Positions 1 to 7,689 of a stretch of 64,000 bases of DNA are shown here, in pieces. The stretch spans positions 1 to 64,000 of the forward strand of contig JANOQN010000032.1 of assembly GCA_031422315.1 (NCBI GenBank). The letters are read 5' to 3'. Source of the stretch: JANNYA01 sp031422315 (GTDB lineage: Bacteria > Pseudomonadota > Gammaproteobacteria > Xanthomonadales > SZUA-5). Every line of letters starts with the position of its first letter. Within the stretch, counting starts at the first letter, position 1. Below the pieces are notes generated by a model, which ran no database searches, was not told the origin of the DNA, and saw nothing but the letters and a program-made list of their open reading frames with translations. Made by a program: the position numbers and the translations under genes.

Positions 1-1
1 A

Positions 2-1206
2 AGAGAGAACATGGTGAAGGCGTGGAAACGCGTCAAAGCCAATAAAGGCAGTGCGGGCGTGGATGGGATGACGATTCAAGATGCCGTTGAATACCTGAAA
101 AGCCACTGGCTTAAGGTCAAGGAATCGTTGCTGGACGGGACGTATCGGCCTGCGCCGGTGCGCCGCGTAATGATTCCAAAGTCCGCGGCACAGGGCGGCA
201 ATTGGGGATTCCAACGGTGCTGGATAGGGTCATTCAACAAGCGCTATTGCAGGTGCTGCAGCCGCAAATTGACCCAACGTTTTCCGAACATTCGTATGGG
301 TTTAGGCCCAAACGAAGCGCGCATCAGGCGGTGTTGAAAGCGCAGGAATATGTGCAATCAGGCCGGGTATTTGCGGTGGATGTCGATCTGGAAAAGTTCT
401 TTGATCGGGTCAACCATGATGTATTGATGAGTCGCTTGGAAAAGCGTATTGGAGATCAACGTGTGTTGCGTTTGATTCGGCGTTATTTACAAGCCGGAAT
501 TTTGGCAGATGGGATGACGGTGGATCGGCATGAGGGAACGCCGCAAGGCGGTCCGTTGTCTCCATTGCTGGCTAATATATTGTTGGATGAAGTGGATCAA
601 GCGTTGGAAAAGCGCGGCCATTGTTTTGTTCGCTATGCCGATGACTGCAATGTGTATGTACGCAGTCAACAGGCAGGCGAGCGGGTCATGGCGGGCCTAC
701 GAGCGCTGTACGGGAAGCTTCGGCTGAAGCTCAATGAAGCGAAAAGCGCGGTGGCGAAAGCGACCGAGCGAAAGTTTCTGGGTTTTAGTTTCTATCGGTA
801 TAAAGGCCAGGTCAAACGGCGCGTGGCGCACAAAGCGGTGCAGGCTTACAAAGTGCGAATCCGTCAGCTGACAAGGCGGAGCGGTGGCAAGAGCATCGAA
901 CAGATTGTGGAAAGGCTTCGGGCGTATCAGCTGGGTTGGAAGAATTACTTCCGATTGAGCGAGACGCCTAGCGTGTTTCTGAAACTGGACGAATGGCTAC
1001 GCCATCGTTTGCGCATGATTCACCTGAAGCACTGGAAACGCGGCAGCACGGCTTATGCTGCGCTAATCGCGTTGAAAGCCAGCCCGAGCGATGCACAGAA
1101 AGTCGCGCAAAACATGCGCTGCTGGTGGGTTAACAGCATGCGACGCCTTAATCGCGCGCTACCGATTAGCTACTTTGATCGGCTTGGTGTGGTGAGACTC
1201 TCTTGA
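2..1206 (+). pseudogene. Group II intron reverse transcriptase/maturase, frameshifted
   Basis: The intron-encoded protein copies intron RNA and assists its splicing. Two overlapping frames together give one protein: residues REN-MVKAWKRVKANKGSAGVDGMT to about base 184, then RQLGIPTVLDRVIQQAL to the stop at 1204-1206. Frame 2 passes to frame 1 around 182-186, best explained by loss of one base in IPK-x-RGTGRQLG. The second part has the reverse transcriptase motifs YGFRP, PQGGPLSPLL and the catalytic YADD (about 640), then the maturase X domain ending in SYFDRLGVVRLS. The open frame runs off the left edge (REN precedes the first Met, matching the SREN seen in relatives), so the true start is outside. 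Without the frameshift the visible protein would be about 400 residues, near the usual family length. Confidence 0.85.
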
Positions 1207-1216
1207 CCTCAATTGC

Positions 1217-1295
1217 TCGAACCGCCGGATGCGGACCCGCTTGTCCGGTGGTGTGGGAGGGGTCCAACTGGGTTACAGTTGGCCCCTATCCCGAT
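1217..1295 (+). ncRNA. Group II intron domains V and VI
   Basis: Domain V is the catalytic hairpin. Bases 1221-1229 (ACCGCCGGA) pair with 1244-1252 (TCCGGTGGT), with an inner GCG/CGC stem capped by GACC. Domain VI follows: GGGG at 1259-1262 pairs with CCCC at 1283-1286, and CCAACTG at 1264-1270 with CAGTTGG at 1276-1282, loop GGTTA. A candidate branch-point A is at 1288. The pairing was read by eye, and the order maturase stop, DV, DVI, CCCGAT end matches bacterial group II introns. Confidence 0.75.
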
Positions 1296-1838
1296 TTGTT
1301 TATGACTTTTTTTTACTACCTATGGCACCGCTCTCAGCATGAATTTGCATGGCTTTGGCCGGTGCATGAGCTTCATCACAGTGAGCAAACGCTTAACGTA
1401 AGCAGCACGCTTCGGCACCACTGGCTAGAAGAGCCAATGCGCATGTTTACCGTGCTTTTACCGATGAGCCTGCTGTTCCAGATTGACCCACCGAAGATTG
1501 CATTGGCATTTACGCTGCTCATTTTTTGGGGCTATTTTGTGCATCTCGATTGGAAGCTCAATTTGGGGCCACTCACCAGCGTTTTCGCCGGGCCGCAATA
1601 TCATCGAATCCATCATTCGATTGAAAAAGTGCACCGCAACCATAATTACGCAGCCTTCTTTCCGATATTTGATCGTCTATTTAAAAGTCAATATCTGCCA
1701 CACCCAAACGAGTGGCCAGAAACCGGAATTGACGACTTGCCGGTTGCGGATCGTTGGTCGCACGGGTTTTGGAGCCCATTGATTGCGTGGTCAAAAATGC
1801 TGCGCGCAACGCTCAGCAAACCGCTCATGATGGAATGA
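1296..1838 (+). CDS. Fatty acid hydroxylase/sterol desaturase family, 3' exon
   Basis: An integral membrane di-iron oxygenase-type enzyme that would hydroxylate or desaturate a lipid; the substrate cannot be told. The visible 180 residues carry all three histidine boxes: HRSQH (HxxxH), HELHH (HxxHH) and HRIHH (HxxHH), with a hydrophobic stretch between the second and third. The N-terminal membrane part expected for the family (usually 250-300 residues) is missing because the group II intron interrupts the gene just before the first histidine box. An ATG at 1302 could start a truncated product. Whether the exons rejoin in frame cannot be judged because exon 1 lies outside the window. The stop codon is at 1836-1838. 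Confidence 0.8.
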   Translation: MFMTFFYYLWHRSQHEFAWLWPVHELHHSEQTLNVSSTLRHHWLEEPMRMFTVLLPMSLLFQIDPPKIALAFTLLIFWGYFVHLDWKLNLGPLTSVFAGPQYHRIHHSIEKVHRNHNYAAFFPIFDRLFKSQYLPHPNEWPETGIDDLPVADRWSHGFWSPLIAWSKMLRATLSKPLMME

Positions 1839-2059
1839 ACGCATTGATCATAAAAAATAGAAAATTTACCAAGCTGACCCTTGGAAACCTCTTGTTGAAA
1901 TTTTTTCCGATTTTCTTGAAAGCTTGTTGAAGATGCTTCGGTCTAGGCAAAAGTGGATAGTGCGGTAACCGCAAAAACCACTGATTTACAACACACGGAT
2001 GCGTTGCATGTGCCCTGGTAATGAGCGCTTTCAATCGACGAGCCTTTGAGGAATGTTCA

Positions 2060-2368
2060 ATGATAATTAAGTACCTAGCTGCAATCGCACTAACCGCCAC
2101 CCTGGCTTTTGTGCCTGACCCGAGTTCTGCTTCTGGTTCCATGGGCGGCAGTGCGCCACGCAGGCAAGCCAGCAATAGCTATGCAATGGGTAAGCAGATT
2201 TATATGAAAAGAATCGCCTGTGACGATTGTAAAGTCCCGGGCGGCGTAGCCAGCGCTGAAGCGGCAACCGCGCTATTGGCGCGCGTGAATAGCGACGAAT
2301 TTGGCTTCACTGAAACCGAGCAAATGCATGCGCAGAAGTATTTAATGCGTCGATTTAAGCTTAAGTAA
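2060..2368 (+). CDS. Small secreted protein with CxxC motif
   Basis: A 102-residue protein of unknown function. It begins MIIKYLAAIALTATLAF, a clear signal peptide, probably cleaved after SASG or nearby, so the product should be periplasmic. The mature part has GKQIYMKRIACDDC, an arrangement reminiscent of small cytochrome-like sequences, but there is no CxxCH, so haem attachment is not supported. The C-terminus is basic and helical. I chose the ATG at 2060 because GAGG sits about 10 bases upstream and the signal peptide begins there; the frame is open from 2021. It stands alone, 221 bases after the hydroxylase exon. Confidence 0.6.
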   Translation: MIIKYLAAIALTATLAFVPDPSSASGSMGGSAPRRQASNSYAMGKQIYMKRIACDDCKVPGGVASAEAATALLARVNSDEFGFTETEQMHAQKYLMRRFKLK

Positions 2369-2490
2369 ACGCGCTTTACGGCTAGCTTAAATCTTGGTTA
2401 GCCCGGTCGATTTTCATAAACCTCGCTCAAGCGCTGCGCTTAAATCGCAAGCGCTGCTGGCAACACTTATCCGAAATTCAAGGAAAACTC

Positions 2491-3324
2491 ATGAAGCAAA
2501 ACACTCTTTGGCTTGCACTTTCACTGATCGCCAGCAATGCCGCTCTGGCAGACAGCAGTTCGCCCTGGACCCCGGCTGGTGCGTCCAGCGAGCTGTCGTT
2601 ACGAATCGCGCAGCAAGAAGCAGACCGGTTTTTCGCGGGTGCGGCAGAAATGCCGCTGCCTGCTGATTTAACTCAAAACACTTACACCATCGACTACAGT
2701 TATGGGCTGAGTGACCGGCTGGCACTGGATGTGCGTGTGGGTTACACCAAAAGCGATTTCATCACCGTGCCTGGATTGGCGCCAAATGGCGGCCTGAGCG
2801 GCGGGCAAGATTCGCGCATTGGCGTGAGGTATAACTTCGTCGGAACAGAAGATGAGCTTCCTACTTTAACGATTGGATTGGCGGCATTGATAGCTGGCAA
2901 TTATGATGTTGGCGCGCTGCCAGCCGTGGGTGATGGCGAATCCGGTTTCGAGATTGCGGCGTTGATCGGGCATGCATTTGACTCTGGGTTTTTGTTGAGC
3001 GGTGGCATTACCCGACGGCAATTTAGCGACGTGCCGGATGAAACGATTTTCAATCTTGGCGCTGGGTTATCACTGGGCGATGCGGCTTCGCTGGGTTTGT
3101 TCTACCAGGACGTAAGCAGTAACGGCAATTTGGATATTGGCGGGCCTGGATTTTCCCCGGCGCGCTTTCCAGAAGTGGATGAAGAGTTTTCGCTGTGGGG
3201 CATTGGCGGCAGTTTTTCCGTCTCCGATACGCTGAGCTTTGGGCTTGACTACGGCCGCAAGTTTGATGGTAAAAACACCGCAAAAAGCGATTTTATTTCC
3301 GTATCCGCTTCGACCACGTTCTGA
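2491..3324 (+). CDS. Outer-membrane beta-barrel protein
   Basis: A 277-residue protein with a signal peptide (MKQNTLWLALSLIASNAALA) followed by alternating amphipathic strands rich in Gly, Asp and aromatics, ending in Phe (SASTTF), the usual C-terminal residue recognised by the BAM complex. Segments such as YTIDYSYGLSDRLALDVRVGYT and EEFSLWGIGGSFSVSDTLSFGLDYG look like consecutive barrel strands. It resembles the general transporter-like outer-membrane proteins of Gammaproteobacteria; the cargo is unknown. AAGGAAAA precedes the ATG by a normal distance. Its stop TGA overlaps the ATG of the next gene by one base, so it is probably cotranscribed with the glycosyltransferases. Confidence 0.75.
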   Translation: MKQNTLWLALSLIASNAALADSSSPWTPAGASSELSLRIAQQEADRFFAGAAEMPLPADLTQNTYTIDYSYGLSDRLALDVRVGYTKSDFITVPGLAPNGGLSGGQDSRIGVRYNFVGTEDELPTLTIGLAALIAGNYDVGALPAVGDGESGFEIAALIGHAFDSGFLLSGGITRRQFSDVPDETIFNLGAGLSLGDAASLGLFYQDVSSNGNLDIGGPGFSPARFPEVDEEFSLWGIGGSFSVSDTLSFGLDYGRKFDGKNTAKSDFISVSASTTF

Positions 3325-4085
3325 TGTTTCAGGGACTGCGGATTGGTGTGGTGATTCCGGCGCGCAACGAAGCGCCGGCTATCGCAGAGGTGCTAGTCGG
3401 CTTAAAAGCGCAGCGAAATGCCGATGGCAGCAGTCTGATCGACTATATTTCGGTGTGTGATAACGGCTCCAGCGACGGCACCGGTGCAATTGCGGCCGGG
3501 CTCGGTGCGCTCGTCGTGCGCGAAGATCGGCCTGGCTATGGCAGGGCCTGCCTTAGCGCGATTGCCGCTTTGCCCAAAGTGGATGTGCTGCTGTTTGTGG
3601 ATGGTGATCGCTCGGTTTTGCCTCAGCAGTGCACGCGTCTGCTGGAGGCGATTACCAGCGGCGCGGATTTGGCGCTGGGGGCGCGCAGCTTAGGCTCAGC
3701 TGAGCCCGGAGCGTTAACGCCACCACAGATCTTTGGTAACGCGTTTGCGGTTTGGCTGATTCGCTTAATCTGGGGCGTGCGATTTGCAGATTTGGGGCCA
3801 TTTCGCGCGATACGCAGCAATGCCTATCAAACGATTAGCATGCGTGATGAAAGCTACGGCTGGACGGTTGAAATGCAAATCAAATCTGTCCAGCAGGGCT
3901 TGAATTGGGTTGAAGTACCGGTTGATACGCGGGCGCGGCTGGGCGTTTCAAAAATTAGCGGCACCGTCAGTGGTGTAATTGGCGCCGGAGTGGGAATTTT
4001 AGGCATGGTGTGGCGGCTTTGGCAGCGCGAGCGTTTAGTCAGTAAAGAAGCTAACCTCAAGTCTGTCAAGTCAAATTTAGTCTAA
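3324..4085 (+). CDS. Glycosyltransferase family 2 (dolichyl-phosphate mannose synthase-like)
   Basis: Probably transfers a sugar from a nucleotide donor to a polyprenyl phosphate at the inner face of the cytoplasmic membrane. Visible motifs: VVIPARNEAPAI at the N-terminus (nucleotide-binding), DNGSSDGT, and VDGDRSVLP as the metal-binding DxD-type site, then the ADLGPFRAIR segment typical of this GT2 subgroup. The protein has 253 residues with one hydrophobic stretch near the C-terminus (GVIGAGVGILGMVWRLW). It starts by one-base overlap with the preceding gene and ends inside the first unit of a TCTAA tandem repeat that leads to the GT-C gene, suggesting that the pair works as donor-lipid maker and lipid-dependent transferase. 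Donor and acceptor are inferred. Confidence 0.8.
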   Translation: MFQGLRIGVVIPARNEAPAIAEVLVGLKAQRNADGSSLIDYISVCDNGSSDGTGAIAAGLGALVVREDRPGYGRACLSAIAALPKVDVLLFVDGDRSVLPQQCTRLLEAITSGADLALGARSLGSAEPGALTPPQIFGNAFAVWLIRLIWGVRFADLGPFRAIRSNAYQTISMRDESYGWTVEMQIKSVQQGLNWVEVPVDTRARLGVSKISGTVSGVIGAGVGILGMVWRLWQRERLVSKEANLKSVKSNLV

Positions 4086-4105
4086 TCTAATCTAATCTAA
4101 TCTAA
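4081..4105. repeat. Tandem pentanucleotide repeat (TCTAA)x5
   Basis: Five exact TCTAA units fill the junction between the two glycosyltransferase genes. The first contains the TAA stop of the GT2 gene (4083-4085) and the final A is the first base of the next gene's ATG at 4105. No Shine-Dalgarno sequence is visible between them, so repeat number sets the stop-to-start distance. Confidence 0.95.
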
Positions 4106-5457
4106 TGAATCAGCGCACAGCTGCATCGATAGCCCTGGCATTTAGTGCGGCCAGCCTCATGACCTGGCAATCGGTGAGCGTCTACCAGGATTCGGTGCCG
4201 CTATTTTGGGCGTTGGCGCTTATCATGCTATTAGCAAGTTTCCACGCCTATCGGTGCGCAAATGCAATCAGAAATTGGCATATTTTGAGCCTGGCCGCAT
4301 TGCTGCACGCGGTAGCGCTGCTGGGCCAACCGATGTTCGAGGATGACTACTTTCGCTACCTGTGGGACGGCTATCAAAGCGTCGAAAACGCCAGTCCGTA
4401 CGGGCAGCCGCCTGAGCACTATTTCAGTGATCCACGAGTGCCAAAGCCGCTGCAGTCAGTACTGAGCGGCGTCAACAATCCGGAAGTTCCTACCATTTAC
4501 GGCCCAGCCGTGCAGCACGTATTCGCATTGGCCTATCGAATCAGCCCTGGTAGTGAGCGCACACTCCGAGCATTATTTGCGCTAACGCATTTGGCATTGA
4601 TTGCGCTGCTGCTTCCAATTGGAAAGCAAGCTGAAACAAAATCGATTAGCGCTGCCGACATGCTACGAAACCCTGTGCTGCTATACGTGCTAAATCCGCT
4701 CGTGTTTAAAGAAGTGGCGCTGACCGGGCATTTTGATTTTCTTGTGCCGATGGGCTTGATCGCAGCAACGCTGTGCCTGCAAAAAAGCCGCGCGCTGTTC
4801 GCAGGCATTTGCTTAAGCTTGGCGATAGCAAGCAAAATTGTCGCAGTCTTGGCATTGCCGCTGCTAGTTTGGCCGCTGCTGTGTCGGGCTCAATTTGTCA
4901 AGCTTGGCGGACTGCTGTTGGGCTCTGCTGTGAGCTTAGCGCTGCTTTACTGGCCATTTGTAAGCGATTTTAATGCTGGTTTGCTGCCCGGTGACCTAGC
5001 TGGACTTAAAGCGTTCTCAAGTGATTGGCGCTTCAATGCGGGTGCTTTCGCACTGATTGAGTGGGTTAGTGAACCACTGGCTAGGGTTTGCACAGGGCTT
5101 GCGGTGCTCGCTTTGCTTGGCTATTTCTCGCTGCGCGCGAAGGCTAGCTTTGCCGATGTTCCAAGCGCGCTAGCGGCAGTGTTTTCCGCGCTCATTCTGC
5201 TTGGCCCGGTCATCAATCCTTGGTACTGGCTGTGGGTGCTGCCGTTGGCGTGCTTGAGGTGCTGGCGCTGGCCATTTTGGGTGAGCGGTGCGCTATTGCT
5301 CAGCTACGGCCATGGGCTTTTTAGTCAGGGCGAACATGCGTACGCGTTGCCGCTTTGGCTGCAATTGCTGGAGCACGGCTTTATTGCAGTGCTGATACTG
5401 TTGGCTTGTTTGAGCCCTTTGAAAAATGCGGGACAAAGTCCTGAAAGCGGTGTTTAG
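4105..5457 (+). CDS. GT-C membrane glycosyltransferase (GT87/mannosyltransferase-like)
   Basis: A 450-residue multi-pass membrane protein with about ten hydrophobic segments. After the second or third segment comes the acidic motif FEDDYFRYLWDGY, the loop signature of GT-C enzymes that use polyprenyl-phosphate sugars on the periplasmic side. VINPWYWLWVLPL near residue 370 is another familiar GT-C element. Donor is probably the polyprenyl-phosphate sugar made by the preceding GT2 enzyme; acceptor unknown. The ATG overlaps the last base of the TCTAA repeat and lacks an evident ribosome-binding site, so translation may be coupled to the upstream stop 20 bases away. Confidence 0.75.
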   Translation: MNQRTAASIALAFSAASLMTWQSVSVYQDSVPLFWALALIMLLASFHAYRCANAIRNWHILSLAALLHAVALLGQPMFEDDYFRYLWDGYQSVENASPYGQPPEHYFSDPRVPKPLQSVLSGVNNPEVPTIYGPAVQHVFALAYRISPGSERTLRALFALTHLALIALLLPIGKQAETKSISAADMLRNPVLLYVLNPLVFKEVALTGHFDFLVPMGLIAATLCLQKSRALFAGICLSLAIASKIVAVLALPLLVWPLLCRAQFVKLGGLLLGSAVSLALLYWPFVSDFNAGLLPGDLAGLKAFSSDWRFNAGAFALIEWVSEPLARVCTGLAVLALLGYFSLRAKASFADVPSALAAVFSALILLGPVINPWYWLWVLPLACLRCWRWPFWVSGALLLSYGHGLFSQGEHAYALPLWLQLLEHGFIAVLILLACLSPLKNAGQSPESGV

Positions 5458-5477
5458 TGCGAATAAAGCTGAGAACT

Positions 5478-6326
5478 TTAACGATCTTCAAACCGATCCC
5501 GAAAACTCACGCCGACGCAATTCGTTTCATGCAGCGTAACCGTGTTGTTGCCCGCATTCGGGCTGGCGACGACGCCTAACTCTAGCGCGTAGCTAATATC
5601 CGCTGGGTTCGAAAGTGGATTGACAAAATTTACGCCCATTGACGCGCTGGTAATCGGCGGAGGATAGCGTTTGATCGCCCCAGGGAGCCAGCTTGAAAGA
5701 TACAGCGCACCATCGCAATCGAGCGTTACGCCGTCAATATTGTTGCTGCCTACGTCAATCAATAATGGAACGGAACTGCCATCCAAAGCCGCATTAAAGA
5801 TGCGCCCGCTGCCCCAGCTTGCAACCAATAGCCGCTGATTAGGCGCATCGAAACGTAAGCCGTTGGGCATAAAACTTAAATCATTTAAAAACTCGCGCTG
5901 CGTAAGTAGGTTGGGATTGCTTAGATCAAGCTCATGAATTTTCAGACGAGTAAAATCGCTGACCCACAGCCGATTGGCGCCGTCGCTGGTAATGCCGTTC
6001 AAGAACGCCGCGCCGGGAATGCTAAGCGTTGTAACAGGTAAGCCTGTGCTGAGCGAATAGCTGCGAATTACGGTTTGATCCGCGACGTATAAAAGATTGC
6101 CGACAATCTCAATACCGGCCGGGCTTGTAGGGTCAGCAGTAAAGAGCGTCAAATTACCTGCGGAATCGCGCGCTTGAATGCTGCCGCCACCGCCGCGATT
6201 ACTTATCAAAAAACGCGAGTTGGTGACGTCATAACGGACGCTTTCGGGTGAGCTTAGGGCTTGTGCCGAAAGCCAAACCGGCAAGCTTGTTAGACCGGCT
6301 ATTAAGCTGACGCGCCAAACGTTCAT
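5478..6326 (-). CDS. Secreted NHL/SMP-30-like beta-propeller protein
   Basis: A 282-residue secreted protein with signal peptide MNVWRVSLIAGLTSLPVWLSAQA. The body has repeated propeller blades of the pattern G-I-x-x-D-G/A-x-N-x-L-W-V-S-D (for example ITSDGANRLWVSD, VTLDCDGALYLSSW), as in NHL-repeat and SMP-30/strictosidine-synthase folds. The C-terminus is VSFRDRFEDR, a variant of the F-x-x-G-F-E tail seen in two other secreted proteins here. It lies five bases downstream of surA on the same strand, where pdxA is often found in other Gammaproteobacteria. Enzymatic activity cannot be assigned. Confidence 0.7.
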   Translation of the reverse strand: MNVWRVSLIAGLTSLPVWLSAQALSSPESVRYDVTNSRFLISNRGGGGSIQARDSAGNLTLFTADPTSPAGIEIVGNLLYVADQTVIRSYSLSTGLPVTTLSIPGAAFLNGITSDGANRLWVSDFTRLKIHELDLSNPNLLTQREFLNDLSFMPNGLRFDAPNQRLLVASWGSGRIFNAALDGSSVPLLIDVGSNNIDGVTLDCDGALYLSSWLPGAIKRYPPPITSASMGVNFVNPLSNPADISYALELGVVASPNAGNNTVTLHETNCVGVSFRDRFEDR

Positions 6327-6331
6327 TGCGA

Positions 6332-7684
6332 CTAACCCTCAGCTTTCTCGTCCGCCTTCTCAACCTCTGAACTCTTCACCGAATCTGGATTTGCTAGGCG
6401 ATCTTCCACAAAGCTTTCATTACGCAGCTGGCGTACGAACTGGGTGAAAGCATCTTCGGATTTACGCTGCCGGATACTTTCACGGGCTTGGTTGCGAATG
6501 TAATCTTCAGTGCGATCTTGCTGGCGCGTGCCTAGCCGCTGTACGAAATGCCAGCCGCGCTCGGTGCGAAACGGTGCGCTAATGCCTTTATCGGCGAGCG
6601 CTTGAATGGCTTCTTCGTAGGTGGTGCCGTAGGTGCTGAGATCAAACCAGCCCATATCGCCGCCCAAGGCTGCGGTCTGCGCGTCGTCGGAGTATTTTTT
6701 TGCTTCTGCGGAAAAATCCCCGCCTTTAGTGACGGTTTCGTGGATCGCACGAATGCTGCGCTCGGCTTCATCGGCGGAGGTCAGCTCATCCACGTTAATC
6801 AGAATGTGCCGCGCGTTGTATTCGGTGACCAGCACGGAGCTAGTTTCACGCTTTTCCAGCACTTTGACGATATGCAGGCCGCCGGGTGAGCGCAGCACGG
6901 GTGTTAGCATATCGGTGTCCATACCGGCAACCGCTTCGGCAAACACTTGCGGCATTTGATCAAACCGGCGCCAGCCAATTTCACCGCCTTCTAGCGCTTG
7001 TTCGGCATCCGAATAGCGAATCGCGGCAGCGGAGAATTCCATTTTGCCTTCATCAACGAGCTCACGCACGCCGGTGATTTTCTTGGTGGCCAGCTCGATT
7101 TGCTCGGCGGTTGGATTATCCGGCAGCGCGACCATCACATGTGCGATGCGCACTTCGCCCTGCTTGAGCTGGCCCGACGCCAGCAGAATATCAATCTCAG
7201 ACTCATTAACTTCCGAACGGCTTTGCACAACGCGTTGACGAAGCTTTTGCGCTAATATTTCTTCGCGCATAGTGGTGCGGAAATCACTTAGCCGAATGCC
7301 GTCGCGCCCCAGCGCTTCTTGCAGCTGATCGATGCTGATTTTATTGCCGGCCGCGACGCGCCCAACGGCTTGATCGACTTCGGTATCGGTCACGTCGACC
7401 CCAGTTTCCTCGGCACGCAATACTTGCAGCTTGCCGACAATTAAGCGCTCCAATACCTGCTTTTCCAGCACGGTTTGTGGCGGCAGCTGTTCTTCTTTAC
7501 CGACGTATTGGCGTTTGATGTTGCCAATGGCCGAATCCAACTCACTGCGCAAGATGACGTCATCTTCCACCAGCGCCACAATGGCATCCAGTTCGGCGGC
7601 AAAAAGTGCGCCGGGAAAAATCGCAGCGGACAGAATTGCCGCGCGTATCGCGGTACGTAAATTGTTAGAAATCGTTGCAAACAT
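6332..7684 (-). CDS. surA: Periplasmic chaperone/peptidyl-prolyl isomerase SurA
   Basis: SurA escorts unfolded outer-membrane proteins through the periplasm to the BAM complex. The 450-residue protein has a signal peptide (to about GALFAAE), an N-terminal chaperone domain beginning ELDAIVALVEDDVILRSEL, and two parvulin (PpiC) domains, starting near IAHVMVALP and YNARHILI, each with the usual GGEIGWRRF / GGDMGWFDL segment. The C-terminal helix (FTQFVRQLRNESFVEDRL) completes the chaperone module, followed by a charged tail. It follows lptD by five bases; LptD is a main SurA client, and the adjacency is conserved widely. Confidence 0.95.
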   Translation of the reverse strand: MFATISNNLRTAIRAAILSAAIFPGALFAAELDAIVALVEDDVILRSELDSAIGNIKRQYVGKEEQLPPQTVLEKQVLERLIVGKLQVLRAEETGVDVTDTEVDQAVGRVAAGNKISIDQLQEALGRDGIRLSDFRTTMREEILAQKLRQRVVQSRSEVNESEIDILLASGQLKQGEVRIAHVMVALPDNPTAEQIELATKKITGVRELVDEGKMEFSAAAIRYSDAEQALEGGEIGWRRFDQMPQVFAEAVAGMDTDMLTPVLRSPGGLHIVKVLEKRETSSVLVTEYNARHILINVDELTSADEAERSIRAIHETVTKGGDFSAEAKKYSDDAQTAALGGDMGWFDLSTYGTTYEEAIQALADKGISAPFRTERGWHFVQRLGTRQQDRTEDYIRNQARESIRQRKSEDAFTQFVRQLRNESFVEDRLANPDSVKSSEVEKADEKAEG

Positions 7685-7689
7685 GTGTT

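Larger units (their letters stand above)
1..1295 (+). mobile_element. Group II intron, 3' part (5' end outside window)
   Basis: A retroelement intron that would self-splice from RNA with the help of its encoded maturase. The sequence shows a reverse transcriptase/maturase reading frame (2-1206), then a domain V-like hairpin, a domain VI-like hairpin and a 3' end reading CTATCCCGAT at 1286-1295, a typical bacterial group II terminus. Coding sequence for a fatty acid hydroxylase resumes immediately afterwards, which defines the 3' splice junction near 1295/1296. The 5' ribozyme domains and the 5' exon lie left of the window. No HNH endonuclease domain follows the maturase domain. The maturase is frameshifted, so the copy may depend on another maturase or be immobile. 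The junction is inferred and could be off by a few bases. Confidence 0.85.

Noticed and set aside
1825..2175. 116-residue minus-strand frame after the hydroxylase exon
   Set aside because: Overlaps the start of the small secreted protein on the plus strand and shows no protein-like pattern.
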